NCBI GenBank assembly: GCA_021613375.1
Contig: CM038702.1
Location: 29,715,349-29,779,348, forward strand
From: Megaleporinus macrocephalus
Lineage: Eukaryota; Chordata; Actinopteri; Characiformes; Anostomidae
DNA: 64,000 nucleotides
Reading direction: 5' to 3'
The notes under the pieces are model-generated. The model was not told the DNA's origin and did no database searches. It saw only the letters and a program-made list of their open reading frames with translations. Both the position numbers and the translations under genes were made by a program. Positions 48,070-59,433 of this stretch are shown one piece after another (position 1 is the first letter of the stretch; each line of letters opens with the position of its first letter).

Positions 48070-49570
48070 TGTACTGGGTTAAAGGATATACAAAAGAAGA
48101 AACAACAGTGCTGATAACACAAGAGATTCAGGTGACAGGCTGTACAAAAGAGAGGAAGGAGAGCCTAATGTCCACTAAATCATACCCTGAGGAGAGATGT
48201 TTGGCTCATGTCCGTTTACGTGTTACGTGTCAGAATTTAATTGAAGAAAAACATAGAGAGATTGTTTCTGCTGAATCAGCTAACACTTTTAACACTAGAA
48301 CAAAGCTAATGAGCTTTACACTCCCTTTACTAATGCTGAGGACATTACCCCCTATAAAACACAAACATATCCCACCAAGTAATTTCACCACACACACAAG
48401 CCCACATTTTTATACATACATTTTATACACCATAATATGGTGTCAAGTATATCTGTAAGTAGGTATATATACCACTAAGTAGGACTGTAAGTATATATGT
48501 GTTGGATTGTAAATCAAACAAAGAAGCTGATAGTGTTCTCAGAAAAACTCGCCACCCTGAGTCCAGACCTCAACAAAACTGAATGTGTTTGGGATTAGCT
48601 AGATTGTGAGAAGCTGAAAATGCAACTGCTAATGCTAAATTTTGGAGGTGTGGAACAATATCTCTGCAGGTTTGTTAAAAAAAACTGAAAGCTAGTCTCT
48701 TGAAAAAGTCTGGGAGCTGTAATTAAGGCAGAGAGTAAACACAATACTGCAATATTAGTTTTTATGTTTATGCCCAGTTTAACTTCTTTGGACAGAAGAT
48801 TAAATAAAATGACAGTGGGTCTCTAACACTTGCACAGTAATTTGTATCAACAATATGTGTGTAATAAACATTTTCTTAGGCTAACCCTAAACTTTCTAAA
48901 CATAACTCGAACCTTTAATGGGTATTGTAGCCTTATATTAACTAGCATTAGCATTTTAAAAATAGTTTAAATTTTTTTTTTTGTTATGTTTTATTCTGTA
49001 GTGCAGCGTTGCATCCATGAGCCTCATTGCTTCAACAGAATTAAGGATTTTTTTGGGATTTTTGTCCAATGATCTTCTGTCACTACAACAATGCAATTAT
49101 GTCATACTTTGACAATAAACAACAATAAATCAATTCTGATTGCTAGCATAACCACCGATGTAGAAGTTGGTAAATGCAGATGTGAGGTTCTCCTTCCTAG
49201 CAGTAAAGCTAGCTATCGGACATCTTTCTACATCTCTACCAGTCAGCAGGAAAAAAAATTAAGTTCATTCTACCTTTAAGATACATATTAAGATATAAGG
49301 GTGGTTTTCCTTATATTTGAAGGCGCCACAGGATGGAGAACTGTATTTACATTGATATAGTTCAATAAGTGTAATCCTGACAAACTGTAAAACTCAAGCA
49401 TTGTTGTCTCCTACATTTCACACACATTTCAGCCCAGCAGGAATTAATGACAAAACAGCAAAGGTACATACTGAAATGTACCTTTCTAAGCTTTTAAAGG
49501 TTTGCCTTTCAATGAACTCTCTGCAAGATGTTCACCTTAAACAAGGCTGAGGTTGGATTTGTCAGCTTCT
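48070..49570. other. Gene-free stretch
   Basis: No supported exon. It contains short repeats of 'gtaagtatatat' near 48450-48510 and scattered AT-rich DNA. Confidence 0.35.
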
Positions 49571-49581
49571 TAATCAGTTGT

Positions 49582-49830
49582 GGGGCAGTCGTGGCCTGAA
49601 GGTTAGGGATCCTCTCTTGTGACTGGAAAGTCAACGGTTTGGTCCCCGGAACCAACAGCCCTTGAGCAAGGCAACTAACTCCCAACTGCTCCCCAGGCGC
49701 CATGGATAGGGCTGCCCACTATGGGCATGTGTACTCACTGCCCCTAGTGTGTGTGTGTGTGTGTGTATATATGTGTAGTGTTTCACTGCACGAATGGGTT
49801 AAATGTGGAGGTTAAATTTTGCTGTGTGCA
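49582..49830 (+). mobile_element. tRNA-derived SINE, copy 2
   Basis: Starts GGGGCAGTCGTGGCCTGAAGG (A box). The B box is degenerate (GGTTTGGTCCC at about 49636-49646). The body shares 'aactgctccccaggcgcc', 'tagggctgcccac' and the 'cactgcac.aatgggttaaa' tail with the copy in vegfa intron 2. It contains an internal (GT)n run. Confidence 0.85.
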
Positions 49831-50206
49831 AAACACAAGTGACAAAATAATTCTAAAACTAAAATCTTCTGAATCAGTTGTTTATGTAGACTTAAATACT
49901 GCTGCTTGTACAGGTACCACAGTGTAACGAGTGCTCCATTGAAAAAAAATTAGCAAAACATGCCAAATCTTTAAGATCCCAGATTACTTTAATTTAGAGA
50001 TGTTCACACAGCACATTGAACAATTTGAGGCAGCAAAATAGTAATCTGCAGCAGCTGACTAAAGAGAGGAGCAGTTCTTCCTTTAGCACCATAACTCTAA
50101 CCCGAACCTGTAAGTAGCAGTCATGCTGTGTGATGTTATCTAATTTTTGCATGTTGAAGCAGAAAATTGTAAATTGAAAGTTTCATAGTGAGTAACAACT
50201 TTAATT

Positions 50207-50245
50207 GAATTTGTGGTTAAGAATTTGTGGTTAAGAATTTGTGTG
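50207..50245. repeat. Short tandem duplication
   Basis: 'gaatttgtggttaa' is repeated about two and a half times. The rest of 49840-51535 has no supported features. Confidence 0.6.
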
Positions 50246-51540
50246 TCAAGATAGCAAGTTGTTAGTTTAGGTAGCATTGGCTACTAGTAACTAGCACTGC
50301 TAAATAAATAGTCTAACGACCTAGTTTATGGAGTTACATAGTTACATGGGAGTGCCTGTTTTGACCTTCTGCTTCTATCACAGTTTCTTGCTGTATACTA
50401 GCAAGTTAGAGCAGGACTTATCAATGTATTCATGATCTCACTAAAATAAAAGAAGCCAGTTTCTTTCTGGGGCCAAATCATAGGGTGTAAATGGGCATGG
50501 AAAACCGCATTTGGCTATTTTTCACCCTTACCTCCTATGTCCATGTCAGAAAATAATTAAAATGATAAACAATGCATATTATGGTCATTTTGAAGTGATA
50601 AAACATGGCACCTAACATTGCAGGACATTTTATTGTTCTTGTAAGTTGAGCATTGTTTTTTGTGTACCGTAAGACATTTGTAGGTGCGCACATACAAAAA
50701 AAAGTACAATTTATCATCTCTTGTAAAGCACTTTTTGATAGAAATATCAAGATCATTTTTAATAAGAAGAAACTTGCATAAGCTCCCCCTACATGTTAAG
50801 TGTGACCAAAGAAAGTACTTGCATACATTCTCACACACACCTGGACTTAGGTTCTCCTGAAAGTCATAGAACAATGATGACCATTATGTGGTACAGCCTC
50901 ACACACTATGGGGAGGGAAAAAAATTTGTAATCTAACTTTCAGCTTCACTGATGTTATCCAGTAACATAAGAATGCCAGATTTAGTGTATGCCAACATGT
51001 ATGAACACAAAGAATGTGAGAGGGTGTATAAAATCAAGACTACAGTCAAAAACAAACAAAAAAAAGTTACATTTAATCAGTCAAAATCACTCTAAAACAA
51101 AGGATTTTCTTGGTCAAAACACCTCTTAACTTTTTACCTTGTTTGTTCATGTCACTGGCCATATTAAGTGAATACTCATACTTTAACATTTAAATTAAAA
51201 TGTACTTGCTTGTCTGTAATTTGCCATTAAAATGTGTCAATTTTTAAAAAACACACCATCAAACATGGTATAACGGTTATTACAATGTTGTCTAATTAGC
51301 ATCCCTTCCCAGTAATTATGATGAAACATTTGATAATAACAACAAACCACCTTTCCAAAGCAAAAATGCAACTACAAAAAAAAGTAAAAAAGCAGAACAA
51401 AAAAAATGCTATTGCTTTTAAAGTAGATTGTGATTAAAAAAAAGCTAAATAAAGACAATACAAAACGAAAGTAAATGAACAGAACCAAAATGGGAATACA
51501 ACATAAAACAAAAGCTTTAAGGGCAATGGCTGGTGAAGAC

Positions 51541-52292
51541 TGTAAGCCCTGCCTCTCAGCGCCCCATAGGGCGCGTTCACCCATTCACACTTTCACTCAC
51601 ATTCACCTACACCTGACGGTGATTAGTGCTGCCCGTTAGTACACCACTACATAACCCAGCCCCTCGCTAGCCTCAGCGTGTGGCAGTGCTTTCAGTTATA
51701 CTGCTTTCAGTATCCTGAAAACTGTGAGGGTCAGATTTTACCTGTCCATGGTCTCTGGGTCGGTGTGCTTTTCCCAAGGTCTATTCTCAGGTTCACCAAG
51801 CTTGGCCTTTCTACAGCGGGGTCCTACCAGCCTCCCTGGAACCTGAGAGAACCAGCAGACCTCAGCTCCGGCCTCCACGCTTACCTCCAGTCCGCTGAGC
51901 CTCCCGGCTGCAGACAGCGTCCCCACTGATTCCCGGACTCGTGACTCACATCCGGTACCTTTTTATTAAGACTCTTACGTTTCACTGCGCTGTATATTTC
52001 CCCGGCCCTGTCGGCCTTCCACGAAGGACTCTTTAGTTTACGCTGCGCAGTCACTTAAAGTCGCCATTAGGCGCGCTGCTCTAATCTGTCCACACAGGCC
52101 TCATCTGGAGCCCACACACACCTGGAGATCCTTGGTATCGGTTTTGGTTCCCCAGCTTCACCTGGAAGTCCTCCTTTCCCGATTCCGGTGGACTTTCCGG
52201 GCCTCACGGACATTATTGTTTTTCACTGCTCTGAAAGCATTAAAAGCCTTGCACATGGAACGTCGGCCTCGTACTGCCTCTGATTCCTTACA
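51541..52292 (+). mobile_element. Probable solo LTR, 752 bp
   Basis: Starts TGTAAG and ends CTTACA (TG...CA with 6-bp inverted termini). It is flanked by near-matching 5-mers AAGAC (51536-51540) and AAGAG (52293-52297), as expected for an aged target duplication. It is clearly more GC-rich than neighbours. An ATTAAA sits near 52238, about 55 bp before the 3' end, consistent with a plus-oriented LTR polyadenylation signal. No gag, pol or env lies next to it. The family is not identified. Confidence 0.6.
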
Positions 52293-52299
52293 AAGAGTT

Positions 52300-53180
52300 T
52301 CAGTATAGTTTTTAAAAAGTAAATGCAGTTTTAGGTACAGAGTTTTAGGGCTTAGGGCCATAGCATTGAAAGACCTGCAAAGGGTATGTGACCCTACATC
52401 ACTCATTGCAGGGTGGCAGTGGTGGAGTTCCTGGGAAAAGAAAGGATTATGCCTGTAGTTAATGCATGCCCTAACTGCATGGATCTATTTAAATATTATT
52501 GTTTACATTGTCACTTAGCAAACTAATATTGAAAATAAAATGAGTAGGAGCTATTCATTTTATAACTATTTAAAGAACTGTGTGGTTGCAGTTTCAGACA
52601 GAAGACATATTCTAAAATGGACATTGTTTCTAAAATCTGATTGGCTGATCCCTTGTAAAACACATTGTAAAATGCTATACACAATACAAATATATGACAC
52701 ATTGAGTAAATGTTATATTAAACTGTGCAATTAACTATAATCGCATTTATTATTAATACAATTTTTTGTGTTACAATGTTTGTGTATTATATCACTTGTG
52801 TGCCAGACACAAGTGTCAGTGGATAATTAACTCTGAAAATGCTTTTTGTAGTCTAAGCTTATAAGCTTAATCTGGGCCTAGAAAACTGGCCCTTTATGTT
52901 ACGACACAATTTTTCGCTTCACATCGTGTTGAACAACTGTTAAGTGTACAATATGGCCTTGTGTGTTCATTGGTTTAATATTAATTGTCACAGACTTTAA
53001 GGTTCTGATATTCTTGATATTTAATTGTACTATTTCATATCTTAGATATGGTTAAAGTTGATGTTACACTTTAGACTATTTGAATACATACAATAATAAT
53101 CTTAGATGTTTTTATTTACAGCTTTAATGCTCAGAACAGGTGTTTTTGTAATCCTCTTATGTATATCCTCTGTTCTTTTC
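52300..53180. other. Gene-free stretch
   Basis: AT-rich sequence between the solo LTR and the GC-richer block at 53.2 kb. No supported features. Confidence 0.35.
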
Positions 53181-53183
53181 TAG

Positions 53184-53451
53184 CTCCTTCCCCCTCTCTC
53201 TGATGTCGCAGAGAGCTAGCGAGAGAGACCATGGGGAACATTGAGAGCTTTACAAACACATAACCTCGCTATTGGACTCTTGTGTGATGCCCTGCGTGCT
53301 GCCTATCGCTCTCTACAGGCCAGCGTTTCATAGGAAACACAGACCGATTCTTGGACGTTACTCAAAGCAGATGTATTCCATCAAACTTAATCGCCCAATG
53401 AATCACCATTTTGCTGGCGGAGCATGTGACCTCTCACCCCTACAGCTGTGG
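53184..53451 (+). other. Possible exon or conserved block, unknown
   Basis: A GC-richer island bordered by TTCTTTTCTAG on the left and CTGTG/GTGAGT on the right, which could be acceptor and donor. The open frame at 53272-53454 includes FHRKHRPILGRYSKQ, which I do not recognise. A non-coding RNA exon is as likely as a coding one. Confidence 0.2.
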
Positions 53452-53595
53452 TGAGTGTGTAGGAGCATGTAGTTCATGTCTTCATTGCCTACATTTGTGG
53501 TGAAAGAAAAAAATGTGTAAATACAGTTTGAAGAAACTACGCTAGAGTGAATGTTAATTACCATCTATTTACCTCTTTTTTTACATATTTTATAT

Positions 53596-53623
53596 ATAAC
53601 ACATATATATATATATATATATA
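53596..53623. repeat. Short (AT)n microsatellite
   Basis: About 11 to 12 AT units. The DNA from 53640 to 54700 shows no supported gene. Confidence 0.8.
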
Positions 53624-54719
53624 AAAAGAGAATCAGATCACCTTAAAAATGTCTGATGCCATACTGGAGCGTGAATCATCTGGATTATGAAGGAAAAGGT
53701 CTTCAAAGCTATCTGTTCAGAGCTATCCAAAGTGATTCACGCAAGTACAGAAGTGTCAGGAGTCTGGGATTTCACCCTCATCTCCCTCACTGTTTTCCAC
53801 AACAGCTTAGGCCCATGGTGATTTTGGCCATGTGGCTTGCAGAGTGAGTTCTGTCTAAAACAAGACACTCCAGAGACAAGGAACTCCAGATTCTTAGTAG
53901 AAATACTGAACACTTAAAGGAATCTGAGCCTCACCCCAAGCATTTCAATGCATGTTATGTCCTGACATGATGTGCAAATGACAAACTTGAAACTTGAATC
54001 ACTGCAGGTAACACTGATTGTATATAAATATATGTATTTGAGCATGTTAAATGTAGCATGTCCAGGCTGGGCCATGTGGCACATGAAAGACATGTTTATG
54101 GACAACTATTTGAGCAGGGGTTGGAGGTCCAGCCTTAGCAGATGGACCATCAAGTAGTTTATACCTCCTACTAAGGACATTTACACTGAAAATACTTCAC
54201 ATCCAAGAAAAAAGCAGTGATGTTTTTTCAAGAGACTATGAAATTTCTTAGGACAATGTGAACATAAGACAATTATGTATTAATTGTTCATTAGATGTGA
54301 TTTTTACCTCTACTTTCACTGTACTTTCTGCTTTGGAAAAGTTTGGACAATGGCTAAATGTGCTGATGTCAAAACAAGCATAACTGGCATGTGTCTAAAA
54401 GATCAAAAAGTGCTATGAAAGAGATATTGATTTAAGAATATATCTGTCAACACTTATCTCAAGCTTTCAGAACTGAATTAGTGAAAGCATGCATAAGTCG
54501 AAAACAACCTCTTCTTTTATGCTGGGCACACAGCCATAAACAAACATTGTTAAACATGTATTACTTTGGCCAATTATCAGTACCCAAACAGTAATATTCA
54601 TATTCACACTAAGTCACACATTGTCCAGTGCCTTGTAGAAAACTCACGTGCATAACATGTTCAAAGATTCCATCTGCTTACTTAATTAGAGATGTTTTCT
54701 TCTCCAGCCCTTCAGTCCT

Positions 54720-54990
54720 TTCTTCTCCTTTTTGCATCTATATTCATTTATGCATAAAGTAGTCAATTTTATTGTATTTTTGTACTTCTTTTGCAACCGG
54801 GTGTCGACCAGTGAAGGATGGGCTTTTTGAGTCTAGTTCCTCATGAGGTTTCTTCCTTTTCATCTGGGGGAGTTTTTCCTTGCCACTGTCATCTCTGGCT
54901 TGCTCATGGGGGTTGGACCCAGATATTTCTGTAAAATATCTATGTGACAACATCTGTTGTAAAAGGTGCTATATAAATAAATAAACCTTA
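54720..54990 (+). mobile_element. Non-LTR retrotransposon 3' tail, plus orientation
   Basis: The text 'gagtttttccttgccactgt', 'tctggcttgctcatgg' and 'gtgctatataaataaataaa' is the reverse complement of the start of the 62.5-kb copy. It ends in an A-rich tail, as expected for a LINE 3' end or a SINE sharing it. The minus-strand open frame here is a shadow. Confidence 0.65.
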
Positions 54991-55699
54991 ACCTTGTTGC
55001 ACTAGAAACAATTACCAGTGGCACGTCTTGTAGCAATAAAGAATCAATCAGTCGTTACTTTCATGTGTGTTATTCTGTGATGCGGTCAGTGAACTTACAT
55101 AATTATTCCAACAAAGCACTTGCAGAAGACTTCTGGGATAGGGTCAAAAATGTGAAAGCAGTTTACTTTAGGGAAGAAGTACAGACAAGGCAAAACAAAC
55201 ACGGATAAACAAATTTGCTAGATAATATGGAATATGGGTTAGAACAGTAACTATAAAAATAGACTTAGGTTAGACAGAATGGCAAGACTTAAGATTTTCA
55301 AGGAAATAAACACTGAATTGCCATTTTATCAGGTATACCTACTAGGTGAACTTTGTAGGTACAGTTACAGTCGCTATGCATGATTTTTCAGTTACTTCTC
55401 TTCATTAAAAGAAAGGACTACAGGGAGGAACATCCCTGCAACTGTGGGACTACCACTGACCCCCAATTCTTTGGGTGGTGAACTATTATTAGGACAACAG
55501 TAATAACAATTGTAGGAGTGTTTACACACAGTGTCATTGTTTGATTTGCAGCAGTAGTAACACAATGTTTTAAGTAGTTGAACAGATTCAAGTAGAAAAT
55601 GCTTTTGGTCTCTGTTAGGTTAGGTAGGTCACATGGTTAGCGGCAGACACTGATTTTCCTATGGAGCTCAGATGACATCACTTACTTGTGCTAACTAAA

Positions 55700-55952
55700 G
55701 GAATCAGGAACTTTGAATCATGGCGGGGGTGGAATGGCGTGCCTGGAGGCATGCTGGCGCTCGGTGTCTCTGCCGATGCCTTTTTGTGCGAGTTCCCTGT
55801 TCCTATGGCGTTTTTTATCGTTTCATTGGTCTCCACCAGTAAAAGATAAAAAGTGAACTATCTGAAGTAGAGGCGTCCCCGTCGGAGCTATCCCCGAGCG
55901 GTCCCGACACGAACTGTAGCTACCGGCACCGAGGGAGTGAATTAAGTCGCAG
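55700..55952 (+). promoter_or_regulatory. CpG-rich candidate promoter and first exon
   Basis: CpG density rises sharply. A plausible splice donor CGCAG/GTAAGC follows 55952. Within it, 55720-55842 is a 40-codon open frame with a strong start context (ATC ATG G, A at -3, G at +4), beginning MAGVEWRAWRHAG. No downstream exon was recognised. This may be the first exon of a plus-strand gene lying outside the window or of a non-coding RNA. Confidence 0.35.
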
Positions 55953-56073
55953 GTAAGCTGACCGCACTCTGTAGCTCCAAGTACGTTAAATTTACACAGT
56001 GTTGATCTGTCTTTCACGTTTTTTTGCATCACGAAGGGACAGCGTTTCAGGTTACAGACAGGTGGTAAGTTCT

Positions 56074-56076
<3 letters not shown>

Positions 56077-56136
<60 letters not shown>

Positions 56137-56137
56137 T
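56077..56137. repeat. Compound (TA)n(CA)n microsatellite
   Basis: About 22 TA units followed by about 8 CA units. It gives rise to spurious IYIY/CVCV frames. Confidence 0.95.
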
Positions 56138-56194
56138 ACAAGAAACCTGACACAATAGCCTAACTAAATAATTAGCACTAGTCTTTCTTACTCA

Positions 56195-56300
56195 TGCTTT
56201 TTTCTGCCACCATGTCCTTGAGTATTTGCAAAGCTGCTTTGTGATAACATCTGTCGTATAATGTGCTACACAAAAGTTTGACTTGAATTGGATTGACTGC
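56195..56300 (+). mobile_element. Non-LTR retrotransposon tail fragment
   Basis: 'gcaaagctgctttgtgataacatctgtcg' type wording ending in 'gtgctacacaaa' is the same 3' tail seen at 54.9 kb and, inverted, at 62.5 kb. Confidence 0.5.
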
Positions 56301-56499
56301 TCCTGCTTTTACTGCTACAGTGTTTATTTACACAGCTAAATGGCTGTGGTAATTTGATAACTTGAATTAGCCTAGTTGTTTTGCAGCATGAAACAGATCA
56401 TCACCTTTCTGAACATGGAAAGGGTTATATGAATGTTGGCATCTTTAGTACATTTACAGATCTTGTTAAAGGAATGTTTATGGTGAAGCAGCAGGAGTA

Positions 56500-56600
56500 A
56501 CGGTCCCTTCAGGCATGTATGAATGTAGCAGTTGCAGTATGGTATGGTAACTGTCGAATACTACTATCTACCCACAGAAACACATGCAGACTGAGTAGCT
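56500..56600. repeat. Dispersed repeat B, copy 1
   Basis: 'cccttcaggcatgtatgaat', 'gtagcagttgcagtatggta' and 'gcagactgagt' recur in the same order at 63915-64000. This links the two repeat complexes at either end of the 54.7-64 kb region. Confidence 0.7.
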
Positions 56601-57019
56601 CACCGTTCTCTCTGGGACTAGTATATTTACTACACGGGAAGCATTTGTTAGTTTTATAGGGAAACGTATATTTCTTATCTACAGTGCATTTCTGTCAGCG
56701 TGTATTTCACCACACTGTCTATATCATCACTTCTTCTCTGACGCAAACCTTCCCAACACTATACTGTCTCCCTCCACTCCTTTACCTTCGATCTTACTCT
56801 CGTCCTCTTGGTCAGTAAGAAATAACAATTTTTTTGTTTTTTGTATGTAAGCCCCTCCATCTCACCGTCAGCATACTTGAGTGAGTGTTTGAGAGCAGTG
56901 GGACGACAGCACCAACATTCTCAGTTTACCATAATACTCTCTGGCAGTAAACCCCCAGATCTGCACCATTTATCTGTCAGACAAAATAATTACCAAACAC
57001 TTGACTGAACAAATAGTTT

Positions 57020-57024
57020 TTAGT
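57020..57024. repeat. Target-site duplication TTAGT, left
   Basis: Perfect 5-bp match to 57331-57335, on the other side of the solo LTR. Confidence 0.75.
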
Positions 57025-57330
57025 TGTCAGGCATTTAGCAGGTTTGGACACAAACACAAGCTTTAAATAAACAAGACTTTTAATGAACCAAAACAAACAG
57101 TATACATACACAGAGCTAACATTAAACAACCTCGACATTACCTAGACAATGACCAACGAAAAAGGACTGCAAACACAGGGTATAAGACAAGACAGGGAAT
57201 ACGAAACACCTGGACATGGGAGGGTTTACAGGTGGGAGGCGGAAACACTAGGAGCACATGATAACAGAAGCACATGGACAGGATGTAAACAAACAGGCGA
57301 GGGACGAGGGGAACAGGGCAGAGCATGACA
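57025..57330 (-). mobile_element. Solo LTR, 306 bp, nested in a LINE tail
   Basis: Ends TGTCA...TGACA and is flanked by perfect TTAGT duplications. Removing it and one TTAGT restores continuity with the related LINE copy at 63.3 kb ('...agtctggacttaaatattga' there, 'agtctacatttaaaaattga' here). Read on the minus strand it has a TATACCC word and, near its end, CATTAAAAG, a likely polyadenylation signal. That sets its orientation as minus. No internal retroviral genes are present. Confidence 0.85.
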
Positions 57331-57335
57331 TTAGT
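57331..57335. repeat. Target-site duplication TTAGT, right
   Basis: Perfect partner of 57020-57024. Confidence 0.75.
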
Positions 57336-58069
57336 CTACATTTAAAAATTGACTGTGTCTGACTGGAAGGTTTTCCAAAGCTGGGGGGGCTTTATATAAA
57401 AAAAGATCCTGGTATAACTTTATTAATTCTAGGTACTAACAGTAAGCCAGCAACTTGTGATCTAAGTGGACATGTTGGTTTATAGTTGGAAATAAGTTCA
57501 TTTTATTTCCATTCACTTTTGTTCATTCGCTTTATATGTCAATAGAAGAATTTTGTTTTCAATGCAGAATTTAACTGGCAACTAGTGTAGAGTATATAAA
57601 ACTGGGATAGTTCTTATTAGGACTCTAGCATTCTGAACTAAATAAAATTTGTTAAGACTTTTGCTGAAATAACCAGAAAGCCGGACATTACAATAATCTG
57701 ACCTCAATGTAATAAAGGCATGACGTAGCTTTTTTGTGACCTGTAGGGACAATGCATTTCTTAGTTTAGCAATATTTTGGAAATGGAGGAAAGCTATTCT
57801 TATGATATTATTAATATGTTTATCGAAGGCCAGATCAGGATTGATTGTGACACCTACCCAGATAGCAAGAACAGGTTGGTCCACTGTGGAGGTTGGTCCA
57901 CAGGACCACGGTTGGTCCACCGACGGCAAAGACGTTTTGCTCATCGTTTTCCAGGTGGTCCATCAGCGTTTCAGTCGATTTTCGGAAATAGGGACGCTCT
58001 TGTACCGCTCATTTTCCACATAGGATTTTAATCATTTTTAATTTGATTTATTAGTGATTGCATAACAAC

Positions 58070-58845
58070 CAGATTGGACACTACTGCAGCCACTTAGCAA
58101 CACCCTAGCAACCAGTAGAGATTACATAGCAACACCCCTGTAACCATTTAGAATACCATAGCAACGGCATAGCAACACCCTAGAAACCACCGAAAAAAAA
58201 ACATATAAACTACACAAAAACTCCTTGTAACCAACTGCAACCACTTATCAACACCCTAACAACAATCTGGGGATAACATAGCAACACCCTATCTACCTTT
58301 AAAAAAAACGACAACCAATTAGCAACACCCCAGCAACCAGCTGTAATGTAGTAACTGCATAGCAACATCCTAGTTACAACCAAATAAAACATGGCAACTA
58401 CATAGAAACATCATATCAACCAGCTGCATTAACACAGCAAGCACTTAGTAACACCCAAGCAACCACCAGAGAAAACTTAGCAACACCCCAGCAATCTGGA
58501 ATACAACAGTAACTAGATAGCAACACCCAAGTAACCACTAAAGAAACCACAGCAACTAGATAGAAACCTTCTAGCAACCAGCTGGGCTATGATGGCAACC
58601 ACTTGGCAACATCTCAGCAACCACTAAAGAAACCATAGCAATCACTTGGCACACCCCAGCAACCATCTGGAATGCAATAGCAACTGCATGGCTAACTTCC
58701 TAGAAACCACTAAACAAACCATGTAAACTACATAGAAATAGAAATATCCTAACAACTAGCTGGGTTACCATAACAATTGTATAGCAACACCCTGGCAACC
58801 ACCTAAAAACCATAGCAACCACTTAGCAACAACCCAGCAACCACT
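58070..58845. repeat. 'atagcaacaccc' minisatellite, about 0.78 kb
   Basis: Dozens of variants of 'agcaaccacttagcaacacc', 'catagcaacaccctagcaac' and 'agaaaccatagcaact' occur in loose tandem. Units are unequal and diverged. The word 'ccatagcaac' within many units is also an RFX half-site. No coding potential. Confidence 0.85.
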
Positions 58846-59061
58846 ACATTGTCTGCTTTTACTTTTTTATAGTTTTTATGTGTTTCTTTTGTTATCTATG
58901 TCTTGTGTCTCTGGCATTGTAATACTTTACACTTTAATAAATACAATCCAAATACATATTTAGGAAAGTACATATTTAATAATATTCAATACCAACCCTG
59001 AAATCAGTAAAACAGTGAAAACAAGACAAGCCAACAAGTTGGCTACCAAACAAACAAACAA

Positions 59062-59310
59062 ATCATCTGCTGCTGCACAGTTTGTGTTCTCTAGTCCTTC
59101 ATCAGTGGACACAGGATGCCAGCCACAGGACACTGTTGTCTGGATAGTTTTGGTTGGTGGACGATTCTCAGTCCAGCAGTGACACTGAGGTGTTTAAACA
59201 CTCCAGCAGCAGCACTGCTCGGTCTGATCCACTCACACCAGCACAACACACACTAACACACCACCACCACGCCAGTGTCACTGCAGTGCTGAGAATGACC
59301 CACCATTAAA
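59062..59310. repeat. Dispersed repeat C, copy 1
   Basis: The shared block 'tgacactgaggtgtttaaac', 'actccagca.cagcact' and 'tgtcactgcagtgctgagaa' is also found at 60925-61050 in direct orientation. It is an abundant type of fish interspersed repeat; class unknown to me. It also carries 'ccttcatcagtggacac' upstream, which the other copy lacks. Confidence 0.8.
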
Positions 59311-59433
59311 CATTAAACATTTTAGCCTAAAATGCAGCACTTATTCTGTCTGCGGACATAGTTTTTCTCTTAAGTGAAAACTGACAGTTGATAATGAAAC
59401 TTACAGTGCAGCACACCCTTGAGCAAGAGGGAT

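Larger units (their letters stand above)
56811..57870 (-). mobile_element. Non-LTR retrotransposon, C-terminal RT and tail, interrupted
   Basis: The minus-strand frame at 57582-57944 reads VGVTINPDLAFDKHINNI, then FLHFQNIAKLRNALSLQ, then HAFITLRSDYCNVRLSG and SLNKFYLVQNARVLIRT. This is the C-terminal thumb region common to LINE reverse transcriptases (LGV..D..L.F..HI, DYCN.L). The downstream tail at 56811-57380 matches 63180-63420 and is split by the solo LTR at 57025-57330. The clade is not certain. The copy is 5' truncated with stops. Confidence 0.75.
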
